Source: Antedon mediterranea
Lineage: Eukaryota; Echinodermata; Crinoidea; Comatulida; Antedonidae
Reading direction: 5' to 3'
Assembly (NCBI RefSeq): GCF_964355755.1
Contig: NC_092680.1
Coordinates: 17,647,001-17,711,000, forward strand
DNA length: 64,000 bases
Each line of letters opens with the position of its first letter. Within the stretch, counting starts at the first letter, position 1. Both the position numbers and the translations under genes were made by a program. The notes under the pieces were generated by a model. It searched no databases, was not told the origin of the DNA, and saw only the letters and a list, made by a program, of their open reading frames with translations. Shown one piece after another: positions 42,274 to 53,500 of this stretch.

Positions 42274-44575
42274 TTACGTACGGCCATACTGCGTTGAAAC
42301 ACCGGTTCTCGTCAGATCACCGAAGTTAAGCAATTTACTCTAGTAGCTAGATCAACTTTCGTATGCACTTTGAGGTCCAGAGAATTTGACTTCAGAAATT
42401 GGTTTAGGATGGTCAAACAATCATTATTGGCTTGGTTACACATTTTGAAAATGTGGCGAAAGGTCAAAAGGTCAGGGTGAAAGGTTATCAAACTAAACAC
42501 CAATAAGTCCTTAAATCTCGACAACGACTGGTCACAGCGAGGTAATTTTGGTCTCAAATTGATCAGAAGGTATACATTTATATTCAGTCTAATGGGACAT
42601 TTTAGTCAAAAATGACCGGAAATGCCATTTCTGACCTTTGACCCACACCCCAGGGCATGTATGTATCTCCGTAACTACTGATTGTAGACACTTGAATTTG
42701 GTCTTAAATTGTTTGAAATAAACATTTTGTTATTTGTTGCACATTTTTTAAAATGTTACAAAAGGTCAAAGGGTCAGGGTCAAGGGTTATATGAACAAAT
42801 ATAAATAGATAATTGTATCTCGGCAACTACTCGTCGCAGCAAGTCAATTTTAGTCTCAAAATGTTCAGAAGGCATGCATTTATATTCCGTCTAATGGGAC
42901 ATTTTAGTCAAATTTAGTCAGAAATGCCATTTCTGACCTTTGACCCACATATCATGGCATCTTCATATCTCTGTAAGTACTGGTCGTAGAAACTTAAATT
43001 TGGTATCAAATTGTTCGAAATATACATATTTACATTCATTGTAATAGAAAATGTGGTTAAAAGATGAACAGAAATACTATTACTAATGTTTCAAACAAAA
43101 CAAAAATCTCTACATAACTTATCCAGTAATGTTATGCAATAACTGATACTTTAAATTGTTTCAATTTCAAGTACTTATAGCTCAACGGTTCTTTTCGGAA
43201 TGCTAGAATTGTAACTTGCCATGTGTATCCGATTAAACGCCCCGGGCATTTATTGTTTAAAGGGGTTTTTAGGGGGAGGGGAGGCATCTTTATTTGGAGT
43301 ATAATATGGTAACATGTATAATAAAATAAATACCACCTAGATGTAAAAAAATACAGCACAATTAATATCAAAAAGTCAAAAAAATGCTTGGTAAATTGTA
43401 GATTATGGTAGTTAATGTATATGTTGTGATACAATTATTGTGTAAATGCATGTGGCGGGCGTATTCCACATGATGTTCTATTGGAGGGAATGGTGGCGTT
43501 TATTTGAGGGAGGCTTTTATTCAAATATGATATGAAGATGCCCTGGTATGTGGGTCCAAGGTCAGAAATGGCATTTCTGATCATTTTTACTAAAATGCCC
43601 CATTAGACGGAATATAAATGCATGCCTTCTGAACATTTTGAGATCAAAATTGACTTGCTGCGACCAGTGGTTGCCGAGATACAAGTACCTTTATTTATTT
43701 GTTCATATAACCCTGGACCCTGACCCTTTGACCTTTTGTAACATTTTTCAAAATGTGTAAAAAATAACAAAATATATATTTCGAACAATTTAAAACCAAA
43801 TTCAAGTGTCTACGACCAGTAGTTACGGAGATAAATACATGCCCTGGATTGTGGGTCAAAGGTCAGAAATGTCATTTCCGGTCATTGTTAAGTAAAATGT
43901 CCCATTAGACTGAATATAAATGTATACCTTCTGATAAATTTGAGACCAAAATTACTTCGCTGTGACCAGTGGTTGTTGAGATTTAAGGACATATTGGTGT
44001 TTGGTCTTATGACCTTTCACCCTGACCTTTTGACCTTTCGCCACATTTTCAAAATGTGTAACCAAGCCAAAAATGATTGTTTGACCACCCTAAACCAATT
44101 TCTGAAGTCAAATTCTCTGGACCTCAAAGTGCATACGAAAGTTGATCTAGCTACTAGAGTAATTGGGCCCGCGGTAGCGTACTGGATGGGAGACCGTTTA
44201 GAAATGGCGGCGGGTGCTGTATATACTGGAGAGTGATGGTTTAATGGCAATATCGGACTAGCATGTAATAGGCATGGGTTCGAGGTTATCTGTACCATAC
44301 TAATTGCATCCTTAGGCAAGATGGTTTACTCTCATTGCCTCATCCTTCGGATCGGATGTAAAGCCTTCGGTCCTGTGTACTTAACAGTGCACGTTAAAGA
44401 ACTTGGTACACTATTCGAAAAGAGTAGAGGATCGTCTCCCGGTGTGCTGATCTGGTAGGCGCTGCACTGCTGGCTGCCGTGGGTTCGTGGAGGGCCTAAT
44501 CCGAATTTTCTCAGTTTCCAGTTAAGCTTGAGGACAAATATAAACACCTTTACATTTACCTTTACCTTTATTGAC
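42274..44575 (+). mobile_element. 5S-rRNA-derived SINE, split by a foldback transposon
   Basis: The left piece (about 42274-42335) matches the 5' half of 5S rRNA: CGGCCATACTGCGTTGAAAC then ACCGGTTCTCGTCAGATCAC and CGAAGTTAAGCAA. The right piece (44165-about 44222) matches the 3' half: GGGCCCG...ACTGGATGGGAGACCG...GGGTGCTGT, including the C-box of the internal pol III promoter. After this comes a SINE body (CATCCTTAGGCAAGATGGTT, GGATGTAAAGCCTTCGGTCC, ACGTTAAAGAACTTGG) and a TTTACCTTTACC-type tail ending near 44575. The head plus body suggests a SINE3/DeuSINE-type element; that subfamily assignment is inference. Confidence 0.85.
42336..44161. mobile_element. Foldback DNA transposon with ~640-bp inverted arms
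   Basis: The ends TACTCTAGTAGCTAGATCAA and its exact inverse TTGATCTAGCTACTAGAGTA lie at 42336 and 44161, flanked by ATT on both sides (42333-42335, 44162-44164), a possible 3-bp target duplication. The left arm (to about 42971) and right arm (from about 43529) are inverted copies with high identity at the ends and lower identity inward. Each arm is itself two diverged ~302-bp units. The loop (about 42972-43528) contains a GGGCGTTTATT-type dispersed repeat related to 16027-16262. There is no transposase frame. It is inserted in the 5S part of the SINE. Confidence 0.9.
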
Positions 44576-45697
44576 AATTTGTAAAAGTACAAATGAGTCG
44601 TGGACACAGATGATTAACTCTTCATTTTATAAAATCATGTTAAAAAACTTCTGAACCAAAAAGGAATGCGTAATACAAATAATTAAATGTAATTTGTTTC
44701 TAGAAAAACCAAAATATTTATTTTATATTGAATATAGGTTATACATTTTCAGATATACCATTAAAATTGGAAATCGATTGAAACCCCACAATTTCAAATC
44801 GACGTAAAGAAGAAATCTTCTCCCGTTTGCCACGTCCAAATATTTATTTATTCACAATTCACAATTACATTTAATTTACAATATTGAATAGTATATCAAA
44901 AGAAGCGAGTGCTTGTCAGTTTGATAACCATTGTTTAAATGCATTTAAATGTACAGTACATACAACATTTTAAAAAAAATATGTGCAAAAAAAAAGTAAA
45001 AACGTTGGTTGCCCAGGACCGGTTAGCACCTCAGGTGGGGCACTCCCTTGTGGAGATATGACATTGACAAGAATCCAGAATATTTATGATAATATACGCC
45101 AAAATATTTTTTATTTTATCTCTATAGGCCTATGTGTAAAAGATGCAAATGATTTGTAAAAATTACATTGCATCTTGCGCTATCTGAGCCAGTAAATGTG
45201 GAGCCCGACTGCTGCCTGTAGTTGTCTGCACAACTCACCAATAAGAACGTCAGGTTAGAACAAATGAGCACATCACGTTTTCTACAACGTAGATGCGCTC
45301 TCTGACATACTTCCCATACTGTCTTCAAAACCACCATGAACGTTTGTTTGAGAAAAAGCTATTTATACGCGGCGGAACCTGGACACGCAAAGACGATTGG
45401 AACTCACCATGTCATTTTGGAATTTATATTTATTTTTATTTTTTACGCGTGGATTCGACGTGCACCGTGACTTCTTGTTTTCACGTTGGGCGTGTGTATC
45501 CACTAGTTTGTTTCCTAACATTGTTTTTAAACATTAGTGGTTATTGGTTACGACACATTTTCTTCTTCTGTCGCTGCTGATGCTGGACTACAAGCAAGAA
45601 TAATTAACATCGTAATTAATTAAAATTCTGTTTCTTGCATTTTATGGGGTTAGGCCCTACATTTTCAAGTTTTGTTTCGACAAATGAATGTAGTATG
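44576..45697. other. Intergenic DNA between SINE and STAND/TPR gene
   Basis: No exon recognised; an open stretch at 45293-45580 has no family resemblance and skewed composition. This is downstream of the minus-strand STAND/TPR gene and may hold its 3' UTR. Confidence 0.5.
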
Positions 45698-48625
45698 TCA
45701 TGTACAGTACCAGATACCGACCAGATGATGTTCTGCTATGTCCCAATGCTTCTGTGCCAACAGTAAGCTACCTTGCTGCAGATAAAGATCACCAAGGCTA
45801 TCCATAACTTCAATAAACAATTCATCTTTCTCATAGGCTATCTCTTCCATAATTTCCAAACAGTTTTGGAAGTAACTCAAAGCCTTGCTTAGTTCGCCTT
45901 GAATCATTTTAAGACGTGCAGCTTGAAAGAGTGACTCAAGCGTATCCGGAACACTACCTAAAATATCATTTCTAATACGATATGCATGTTCAAAACTTGT
46001 CTGAGCTTGGCTGTAATCTCCCTGTTTCTTGTACACCAAACCTCGACAATGGTGGATATTTGAGATATCGATATGCATTCCACCCAGAGATGTTCTCATT
46101 TTTAATGCTTTATCCAGAAGTATGTGTGCTTTATCGTAATTACGGTCAACATTACATGTATAGTTTGCCACGTTTATCAGCGAATCTATGACGTCTGTGC
46201 ATGGCTCGCGCTTAAAAAACGTCTTTAATTTTAATCCTAAATTCGCATGATCCAAAGCCTGTTTATGATTACCTATTTGATGATAGGATTCACTCATGTT
46301 GTTATAGATGCTTCCAATCGATGGGTGGCTCACCCAGAGGTTCTTTCGTATCTCTAGAGCTTGTTTGTGATAGTCTAGGGCAAGTCTTGGTTTCCCTGTA
46401 AAACAATTCATTAACTTTAAGTTAAAATAAGCAACTCCTCGTTTGAAATGCCATTAATGCAATGGACGCAGATATGGAGGAGCTTTCTCTGGGCCTACAT
46501 GTCCCATAATAATAATAATAATAATAAAAAAATAATAATAATAATAATAATACAGATTTCTATAGCGCACTTCGTCACCAATGGTGCTCAAGGCGCTTTT
46601 GATTGCATAGTATGAAATCACCCATGCCGTAATGTAAATAAGTTAGTCTTTTGGTATTGGTCATTGGATTCTTTTTGTGTATGAGAAAAAAAGTCTAAAA
46701 AAATCTATTCCATTCTGAATGTTGCATAACATATTTCCGTTTGGATCCGCCACATACGATAATATAATTTGTAGGTTACAAACCAATTGCTGCATATGTT
46801 AGCCCTAAGCAAGATACAACAGATGCCATTGTACGTTGTCCTCCAGATATGTCGTTGACAAATCCAACCTGAAGACAGCGTTTTAACATTTGTTCAGCTT
46901 TCTTAAAGTTGCTGTACAAGAAATAATTTTTAAATAAATTATTCTCTACAATATATTGACCAAATACACCGGGCTCTCCTAAATATCACTCCTACCATGC
47001 CAAACCAAGCGTTAACAGTATAAAATTTAAATCATACGAATTAGTATTTAGAGAAAACTTCTTACCTTAGAGCTTCATCAAACTTTCCATTGACATAACG
47101 GCTAAATCCTATATGGTTAAAAAGCCATGCCAAATCAACACTGTCACCGAATGGCGATAAACATTCTAAAGCTCTCTTATTTTGTATATCTGCCAATTTG
47201 TAATTGGTCTGTGCATGACCCAACACTTGGCCGTATCCAGACAGCATCAAACCCAATTGTTTCTTCATTGAAAGACCGCGACTCTCCGCCGTTCGAACAC
47301 ACGCCGCATAAAACTCGATAGATTCCTTTCGCGGAAGGAAATTTATTATCAGGTATTCTGCCTCGTATGCAATGTCAATAAAGAGTTTGTAATTTTCGGA
47401 GGGACTCAATGCAGCTTCTTCTAACATCTTCTGAATGTTTATCATCTCCATCGAAAATAATGAGAGTTGTTTACACGATTCTTCTTCGACGACTGGTGCT
47501 ATAGCCAGGAGCAGCTTCCCGTAAAAAAACACAATAACGATTTCGAAGACTAAGTAGCTGCTCTTTTGGAAGCGAAGACAATTCATCTGATAAATATTCA
47601 CGCAAGAAATCATGGATATCAAAACGATCACACAAGACGTCCCTGGCAACGAGTGAACGAATTGCTAATGGAATAAGAACATTTTGTTTAGCAAGTGCTG
47701 GGTTGTTATCAGGCAATTCAAGAATGTGTGCTACCGCGTCAGCATTAAATGACGACGGGATAACAGACAACTTGATGTACTCATTCTTTAATATACATCT
47801 TAACCTGTCGACTGACGATTTGATGACATGGTGAACTTGTTGTTCTTTGCAATAGTTGTTTTTGCTCATGGCCTCTAATCGATCTTTGTCCAACAAATCT
47901 ACAAGTTCTTTTGGACAATATGAATCCGCATCTAGGAGGAGAGTTGCAGCAATTACCAAGGCAAGTGGGATTCCAGCACACAGTTCAGCGAGTGTTTCCT
48001 TCGTGTTAGCTGTAAAATCAATGTTTACCGTAATAGACGTCAACAGGTCAATGGAGTCTTGGATGTCCAGTGGCTTTAAACGATGGTGATACACATTAGC
48101 GTGCATCGACAGAAACCTGTATTTAAACCTGGAGTTTATTAGAAGCAATACTTTGGAGGTATTGACAAGTCTTGTACAAAAGTCTACAAACCGAGTCTGC
48201 AACTCATTAGACGTATCAACAGACAAGTGTTCCGCCGAATCAAATATCACTAGACAAGAACGACCAAGCCGCTTAAAATGTTTTATAAGTGCATTGTCAG
48301 AGCACATTGGAAGTCCTAAGGCAGCAGATAGCTTGACAAGGACTGTTCGGAAATCTGTTACACGCCTTAGTTCAATAAGATACGCATCCAGATGATAATG
48401 CGCTTGGTGACAATCGTTTACAAGCTGGTGCTTAATTTCTTTCGAAAGACGTGTTTTGCCAATCATTGGTTCTCCTGTGAGTAGCATAACCCGAATACTC
48501 TGTTTGAATTTTAGCTCAGGTTGTAAGCCAAGTACGGCATTCATTAGTTTCTCTTTTAAATGTTTTAATTCCTTTTCCCGACCAATGAATCTGAACTCCT
48601 CATACGTTTCATATCCTCCTTCCAT
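45698..48625 (-). pseudogene. STAND/NB-ARC-like NTPase with TPR repeats, one-base frameshift
   Basis: Minus strand, exons 48625-47066, 46911-46784 and 46395-45698. The ATG at 48625 is preceded four codons earlier by an in-frame stop. The N-terminal ~370 residues are a STAND P-loop NTPase: Walker A GEPMIGKTRLS, Walker B CLVIFDSAEH, a sensor-like LLLINSRFKYR and the GIPLAL motif. About 350 residues of TPR repeats follow (e.g. ALDYHKQALEIRKNL, GDYSQAQTSFEHAYRIRN), like kinesin-light-chain-type TPRs. The reading frame breaks at a run of seven T (plus-strand A, 47523-47529): the upstream frame ends soon after RNRYCVF, and the TPR frame resumes one base over. Discounting one base gives about 794 aa. 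It could be a sequencing error, an allele or a true pseudogene; both halves look otherwise intact. The role is unknown; related proteins act as signalling scaffolds. Confidence 0.8.
46500..46620 (-). mobile_element. SINE 3' tail fragment, reverse orientation
   Basis: An AAT/ATT microsatellite is followed by CAGATTTCTATAGCGCACTT and GTGCTCAAGGCGCTTTT. Read in reverse, GCGCTATAGAAATC plus ATT repeats resembles the tail of the SINE at 5552. It lies in intron 2 of the STAND/TPR gene. Confidence 0.55.
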
Positions 48626-50516
48626 TTTGTTAAATCAGCATAATCTGGAAAATCATTGTACATACAACTTAAACCAAATAGTAGGATAGTATGGAGAGAC
48701 ACGCCATTTTGGCGATAGTTGTCTTTGACAGCTTTCGTCTCTCCACAGTGCTCACTTTGTATGTATCACTGAAAGGGGAAAAATAAATAGACAACATGCA
48801 AATGGAGAGGGTAGGGATCTATAAATGACATTGGCAAACTCAGATATCTTTGTTTGCTTGTTTTAATTGTTTCTTCTCTGCACACATATTGAAATGATAT
48901 AGTATCCCAGTTTACAAGAAAAACATCTAATAATATTAAGAAACAGCAGCAGGAGGTTTAATTGCCATAAGCCGCAACAAGATACTTTAGATTATATTTG
49001 AAAGAAAGAAGATTAGAAAGAGATTTAAATGCTTAATAAATTCCATAATTTTGGGTCATTGTAAACAATTTATTTTCTTCTCCTCATTACGTTCCATAGT
49101 AATAGCCTCTATAGCATATGGCTAAAAAGTAGTATAATAAATATAGAGACAAGGGAGTCAAGAGAGCGCCAATCTCTCAATACAGAATTACAATTACAAT
49201 CATAGGCTTCTATTAACTAATTCTACATAATAGGTACCGTAGGCCAACAATAATAATCGTTCAAATATCATTGCAAAAACCATAGAAGCACCTATTTTCC
49301 CCCCAAGTGTCCCGTCCCCTTAATAGGGGTTAGTATATCACCCGTGAAGGTGTCCTCTTATTAATGGGGGTGTCTTGTGAATAGGAGTGTTCCAAAGTAG
49401 GTGTTCTAAAGTATACACAATTTGCTCCAACCTAAATTGAAGTCCGGTACGGGAAAACAATTAGGCCTACTTGGCATGGCGGAAGCATCGCATAGTAAGT
49501 AACTTCGGATGTTCTTACATGGGTTGGGTGCTATATAGGCCTAACTACTTACAAAGGTTGTTTTGAATATTTGTACTGTATATATCATTGTTCTAAAACA
49601 GTCTGTTCCACTGAATTCACTCTGAACTCAAATTATTGCTCCATCACCGAATAATTTATCCAATCCATGCTTCTTAAACTGAACAAAACGAACTGTTAGT
49701 ATATATTAATCACGGTTGTTTTCCATCTTTACTTCCTGAACTAAAAACTGATTCGGTCGTTCGGTGAAATTGCCAGCGTCTTATTCTTGTTTTTGATATT
49801 CATATCAGCCAATCGGAGGCAACTTGTGTTGTAGCTCGTATACTATTTTTCAATATGCCAAGAATGTATTAGTGTCCACGGAAGGCATATTAATTACCTA
49901 TTTTACTGTAGGCCTATGCCCAATAACTATTACCGTAATAAGGGATCTGATGGATGGGGACTATACAGTATATACACATATATCTCTTGATTTTCGATAA
50001 TTTCGCAGATAAAAATGTTGCTTAAAGCTAATTAGGTACAGTTATGAATTTTAAATATAATATTTGGTTAATTGTAGGCCTACATAAAAAAAATCAAATA
50101 TTGTACATAGGCTAAATAAAAACATGGTCGAACAAAAGCAAACACAATTTTTTTGAAGTTTTTTCAGAAGTTTTTTTGTATTGTCTTTGACATTCTGATG
50201 ATACTCTAAAATGTTTTTTGGACAGGGACAATTCCCATCCAACTTTTTCCTCTTTAATTCTCACAGCAGAACCCACGCAATAATTTTTTATAGCTATAGG
50301 TTACTAAGATTTGACAGTTTTTTTGTTTTTTTGCGTGATAATTGGATTAAGATTGAAATGTCGCCCTCATCATTCACTCTAGTTCACGCATGCGCTTCTT
50401 GTATAAGAGCTAGTTGCTTAGCGCAGGTAAACTCCTCTCACACTTTGTAAACAATAAGTTCTGACCTGCTGGCTACATTTTTATTTTAAAACTCACTGTA
50501 TATCAAACTGAATAGC
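48626..50516. other. Head-to-head intergenic region, STAND/TPR gene and CFAP161
   Basis: The two genes start 1.9 kb apart and diverge, so both promoters lie here. No coding exon is seen. The TAGGCCTA palindrome appears near 49464, 49541, 49910 and 50080. I cannot place core promoter elements reliably. Confidence 0.55.
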
Positions 50517-53500
50517 ATGAGTGTAAGAACATATAATCCGTCGGTAAGAGTGGGAAACTGGAGTGAAGACATATGTCTTGAAGAGGTTTGTAAATTTGTT
50601 TGTAGGCCCTAGAACACGATCGGGTTTTTCTAGCTAGGCTAGTAGGCCTATCCTCTAGGCCCTAGCTAGGCAGGCTAGGTAGACCCAGCAGGGCCTAGCC
50701 TCTAGCTAGGCGCCCTCTAGCCAGCGCTCTCTCTGTAGGCCTATATTTAACCCTAGAGAGGCCTCTACTAGGCTATATAGGCCTAGTAAAGTAGCCAATG
50801 GTTTGTAAAATGAATTGTATATTGGCAATTGCTGGTTTGTGATTAAATTAATAATACAGTATTAATAAATATGAAATGAAATTGTCAATGACAAGTTGAT
50901 AAACAATTGTCTTTTTGTTTTTGATCAAAATTGCTAATTCAGTTGTATGATAAAGTAAGTACAGAAAAATTAAATGTTTAAAGTTCTAATAAAAGAAAGG
51001 ATGTTGTATGGTAATATAGCTATCTAGGCCCGGTAGTAACAGTAGGCCTAGGCATAGCTCTAAAAGCTAGGCCTACTAGACATTAATTTACTGTATTTAT
51101 TTATTAGGTTCGTTTTATATTGCTCATGCTTAATATTAATGCTTGGAAAATGACAGGCGTATTTTGATTGATGCTTATGTATGTACAGTACAATAAAAAA
51201 CACTTATTTACTTTTATAGAGACATTTCATTGTTGCTATTCTTCCAAAACCTTGAATCTACATTTTTTGGTGCAATTTAGTTATTATTGTGTTATACTAT
51301 ACTGTACAGGCATACAAATAATTATTGCTTATGAGTGCAATGGGGCAAATATTTTCATGAGATAAAAGATGAAAGGGTCATCTGTGCTTACTGTAGGAAA
51401 TGAAAAACCAAAATCTTGTATAATTGTGGAATCTGATATTTTTTCAAATTTATTACATATTTACAAGCAATAAATACAATACACAAAAGACAAAGTATCG
51501 TATTACTATGTCTAGTAAAATTTTCTTTTGTCAATTTGATGTTTTGAAAGAATAACAACAATTTGAAGTTTTTTGGTATTACAGTAGTAAAATACACTTG
51601 CCAATTGTATGACCCACTATATTACCCCCAGGAGAGATGTGTTAAGGTTGCGTCATTTACAAATAATTATTGGCGCAGGGTGCTTCTAAAAACCTAAATG
51701 GTACGTCAATAAACAATGGTGTGTCAATGTCCGTCACTTTACCACCCACCATATCATGAACAACATGGTACAATACGTCATTGTTCTTTAAAATGTATGC
51801 ATTATGGTCACTTAAAGGTAAGTCACTTTTTTTAAGTTACTAAAGTAATATATGATGCACCTCTCCCCAGGTCGAATAGTGGGTCATACAATTGACAAAT
51901 GCATTAACATTCTATCTTGTATACACTTTAATTTGATGCCAAATGTGCTTTTCAACATTTTTGCATAGCTAAATCAATCAGTACTGTAATGCTTAAAATG
52001 CTAATACTACTAACAGTATTTTGTAAGTTGAACTCATTAATCAATGTAGTCCACCAATCTAGTACCCATTTGAGACGAGTTAAGGATTACACCGGCGTAC
52101 TAGTCCACACAGCCATTGTCACACACTGGCAACTAAACTGGTACCCACACTGGTACCACAGCGCCTTTAGGAGCATGGTGTGGAGGGTGGTTGGATACCC
52201 AGTTGGTACTTAAAACAAAAAACTAACTACAAGGGCGTCGGTTAGGAGAACCAACAAGGGTCAACCCCACCATCCTGGAGAGGAGATATGGCTTATGCCT
52301 GTGTATCATATCATGATGAGTACTACTACTTTATCTCATCTGCTACGCCCTACAATCCTCTAAATCATGGGACAACTAGAACTAGAGAATCAATGAGCCC
52401 TATTAATAGCTTTGGTGTCAAAAATAAAATGTTATTTAAGGGGGATTGGGATGGTGGTAATATGGCTCTTTTGAGTCTTTATATCAACTTTGGGAAGAGT
52501 ACATTGAAGGATTTTTGTTTTGTGTTTGTACTGTAATATAATATAAATGATTAGTTTTCAATGTTGTAATTTTGGTGTTTTTTTTAGTATTTTACTGTAT
52601 ATATAGTAGAATGGTTTTATCTTTCTCAATGGCTACAGCACAGTTTAATAACATGTTTTCTTAATTACAATTGCCATGCTGTATCAAAAACAAATATTTG
52701 ATATATTTTAATTTTTAGGATACACTGAAGGATCATTTAGAAAAGAGAGAACGAGGCGAACTGCTTATCCAGAAATCCTCCAGACTGTCAGAAACTATAT
52801 TGAAACCAGTAAGTTTGTTTATATACAGTATCACCAAAATAAAATTTTAAAAAATAGATCAATTAAACATCAAAAATATAGATTTACACTCATCTAAAGT
52901 TGGTTTAGATACAATTTGTTTATTAATAATATATTATTATATTTAGAATTTCCAATTTATCCTTTTTGCTATGTATAATAATTATTTGTTTTTAATGAAA
53001 TGCCATTATTAATTTGTATACGTTTTTATTGTTGTAGGTTGAACTATCAGTAACTTCTGATGGATTACTACATTTTGGCGATGTTGTCATGGTAATGAAT
53101 GAAGCGCCACGCTTACAGGTTGCCACAAGCTTTGGCGACATGCCGCAAACCTCAAGTGCATTATCTGTAAACATGGCAGAGAGTAAAATACACGAAGCAT
53201 TAAATTTTGAGGGTAATTGCAGCGTATCTGCCTCAAAGCTCTTACAACCATGCGCACGAAATGCCTTTGTTATTTCACAAGTGTAAGCACCATTATCATC
53301 TTTTAATTATTTTAATTGTGTCAGGAGTACTATAATACAAAAATATATTTATAATGTCTCGTACACAAAGTAGTCACTATGATTTGATATCAGTGATAGA
53401 TCCAGCAGACTAGATAAAATCTTCTCGAATAAGGACTATAAACCGAAAGTCCAGTGTAAACATCTATCTCCGGTACACTAAAGAACCCAGTACATGTTTC

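Noticed and set aside
42274-44222. A functional 5S rRNA gene
   Set aside because: The two halves are split by 1.8 kb, the sequence is diverged, and a SINE body follows directly.
45293-45580. Plus-strand open frame of 95 codons
   Set aside because: No splice context, no family match and aromatic-rich composition typical of translated AT-rich non-coding DNA.
48153-48395. Plus-strand open frames opposite the STAND NTPase (also 47856-48089, 48456-48689)
   Set aside because: Shadows of the minus-strand NTPase frame, whose P-loop and GIPLAL motifs are conserved.
52288-52536. Open frame of 82 codons in CFAP161 intron 1
   Set aside because: No in-phase splice sites relative to CFAP161 exons, and known CFAP161 proteins have nothing between the flanking exons.
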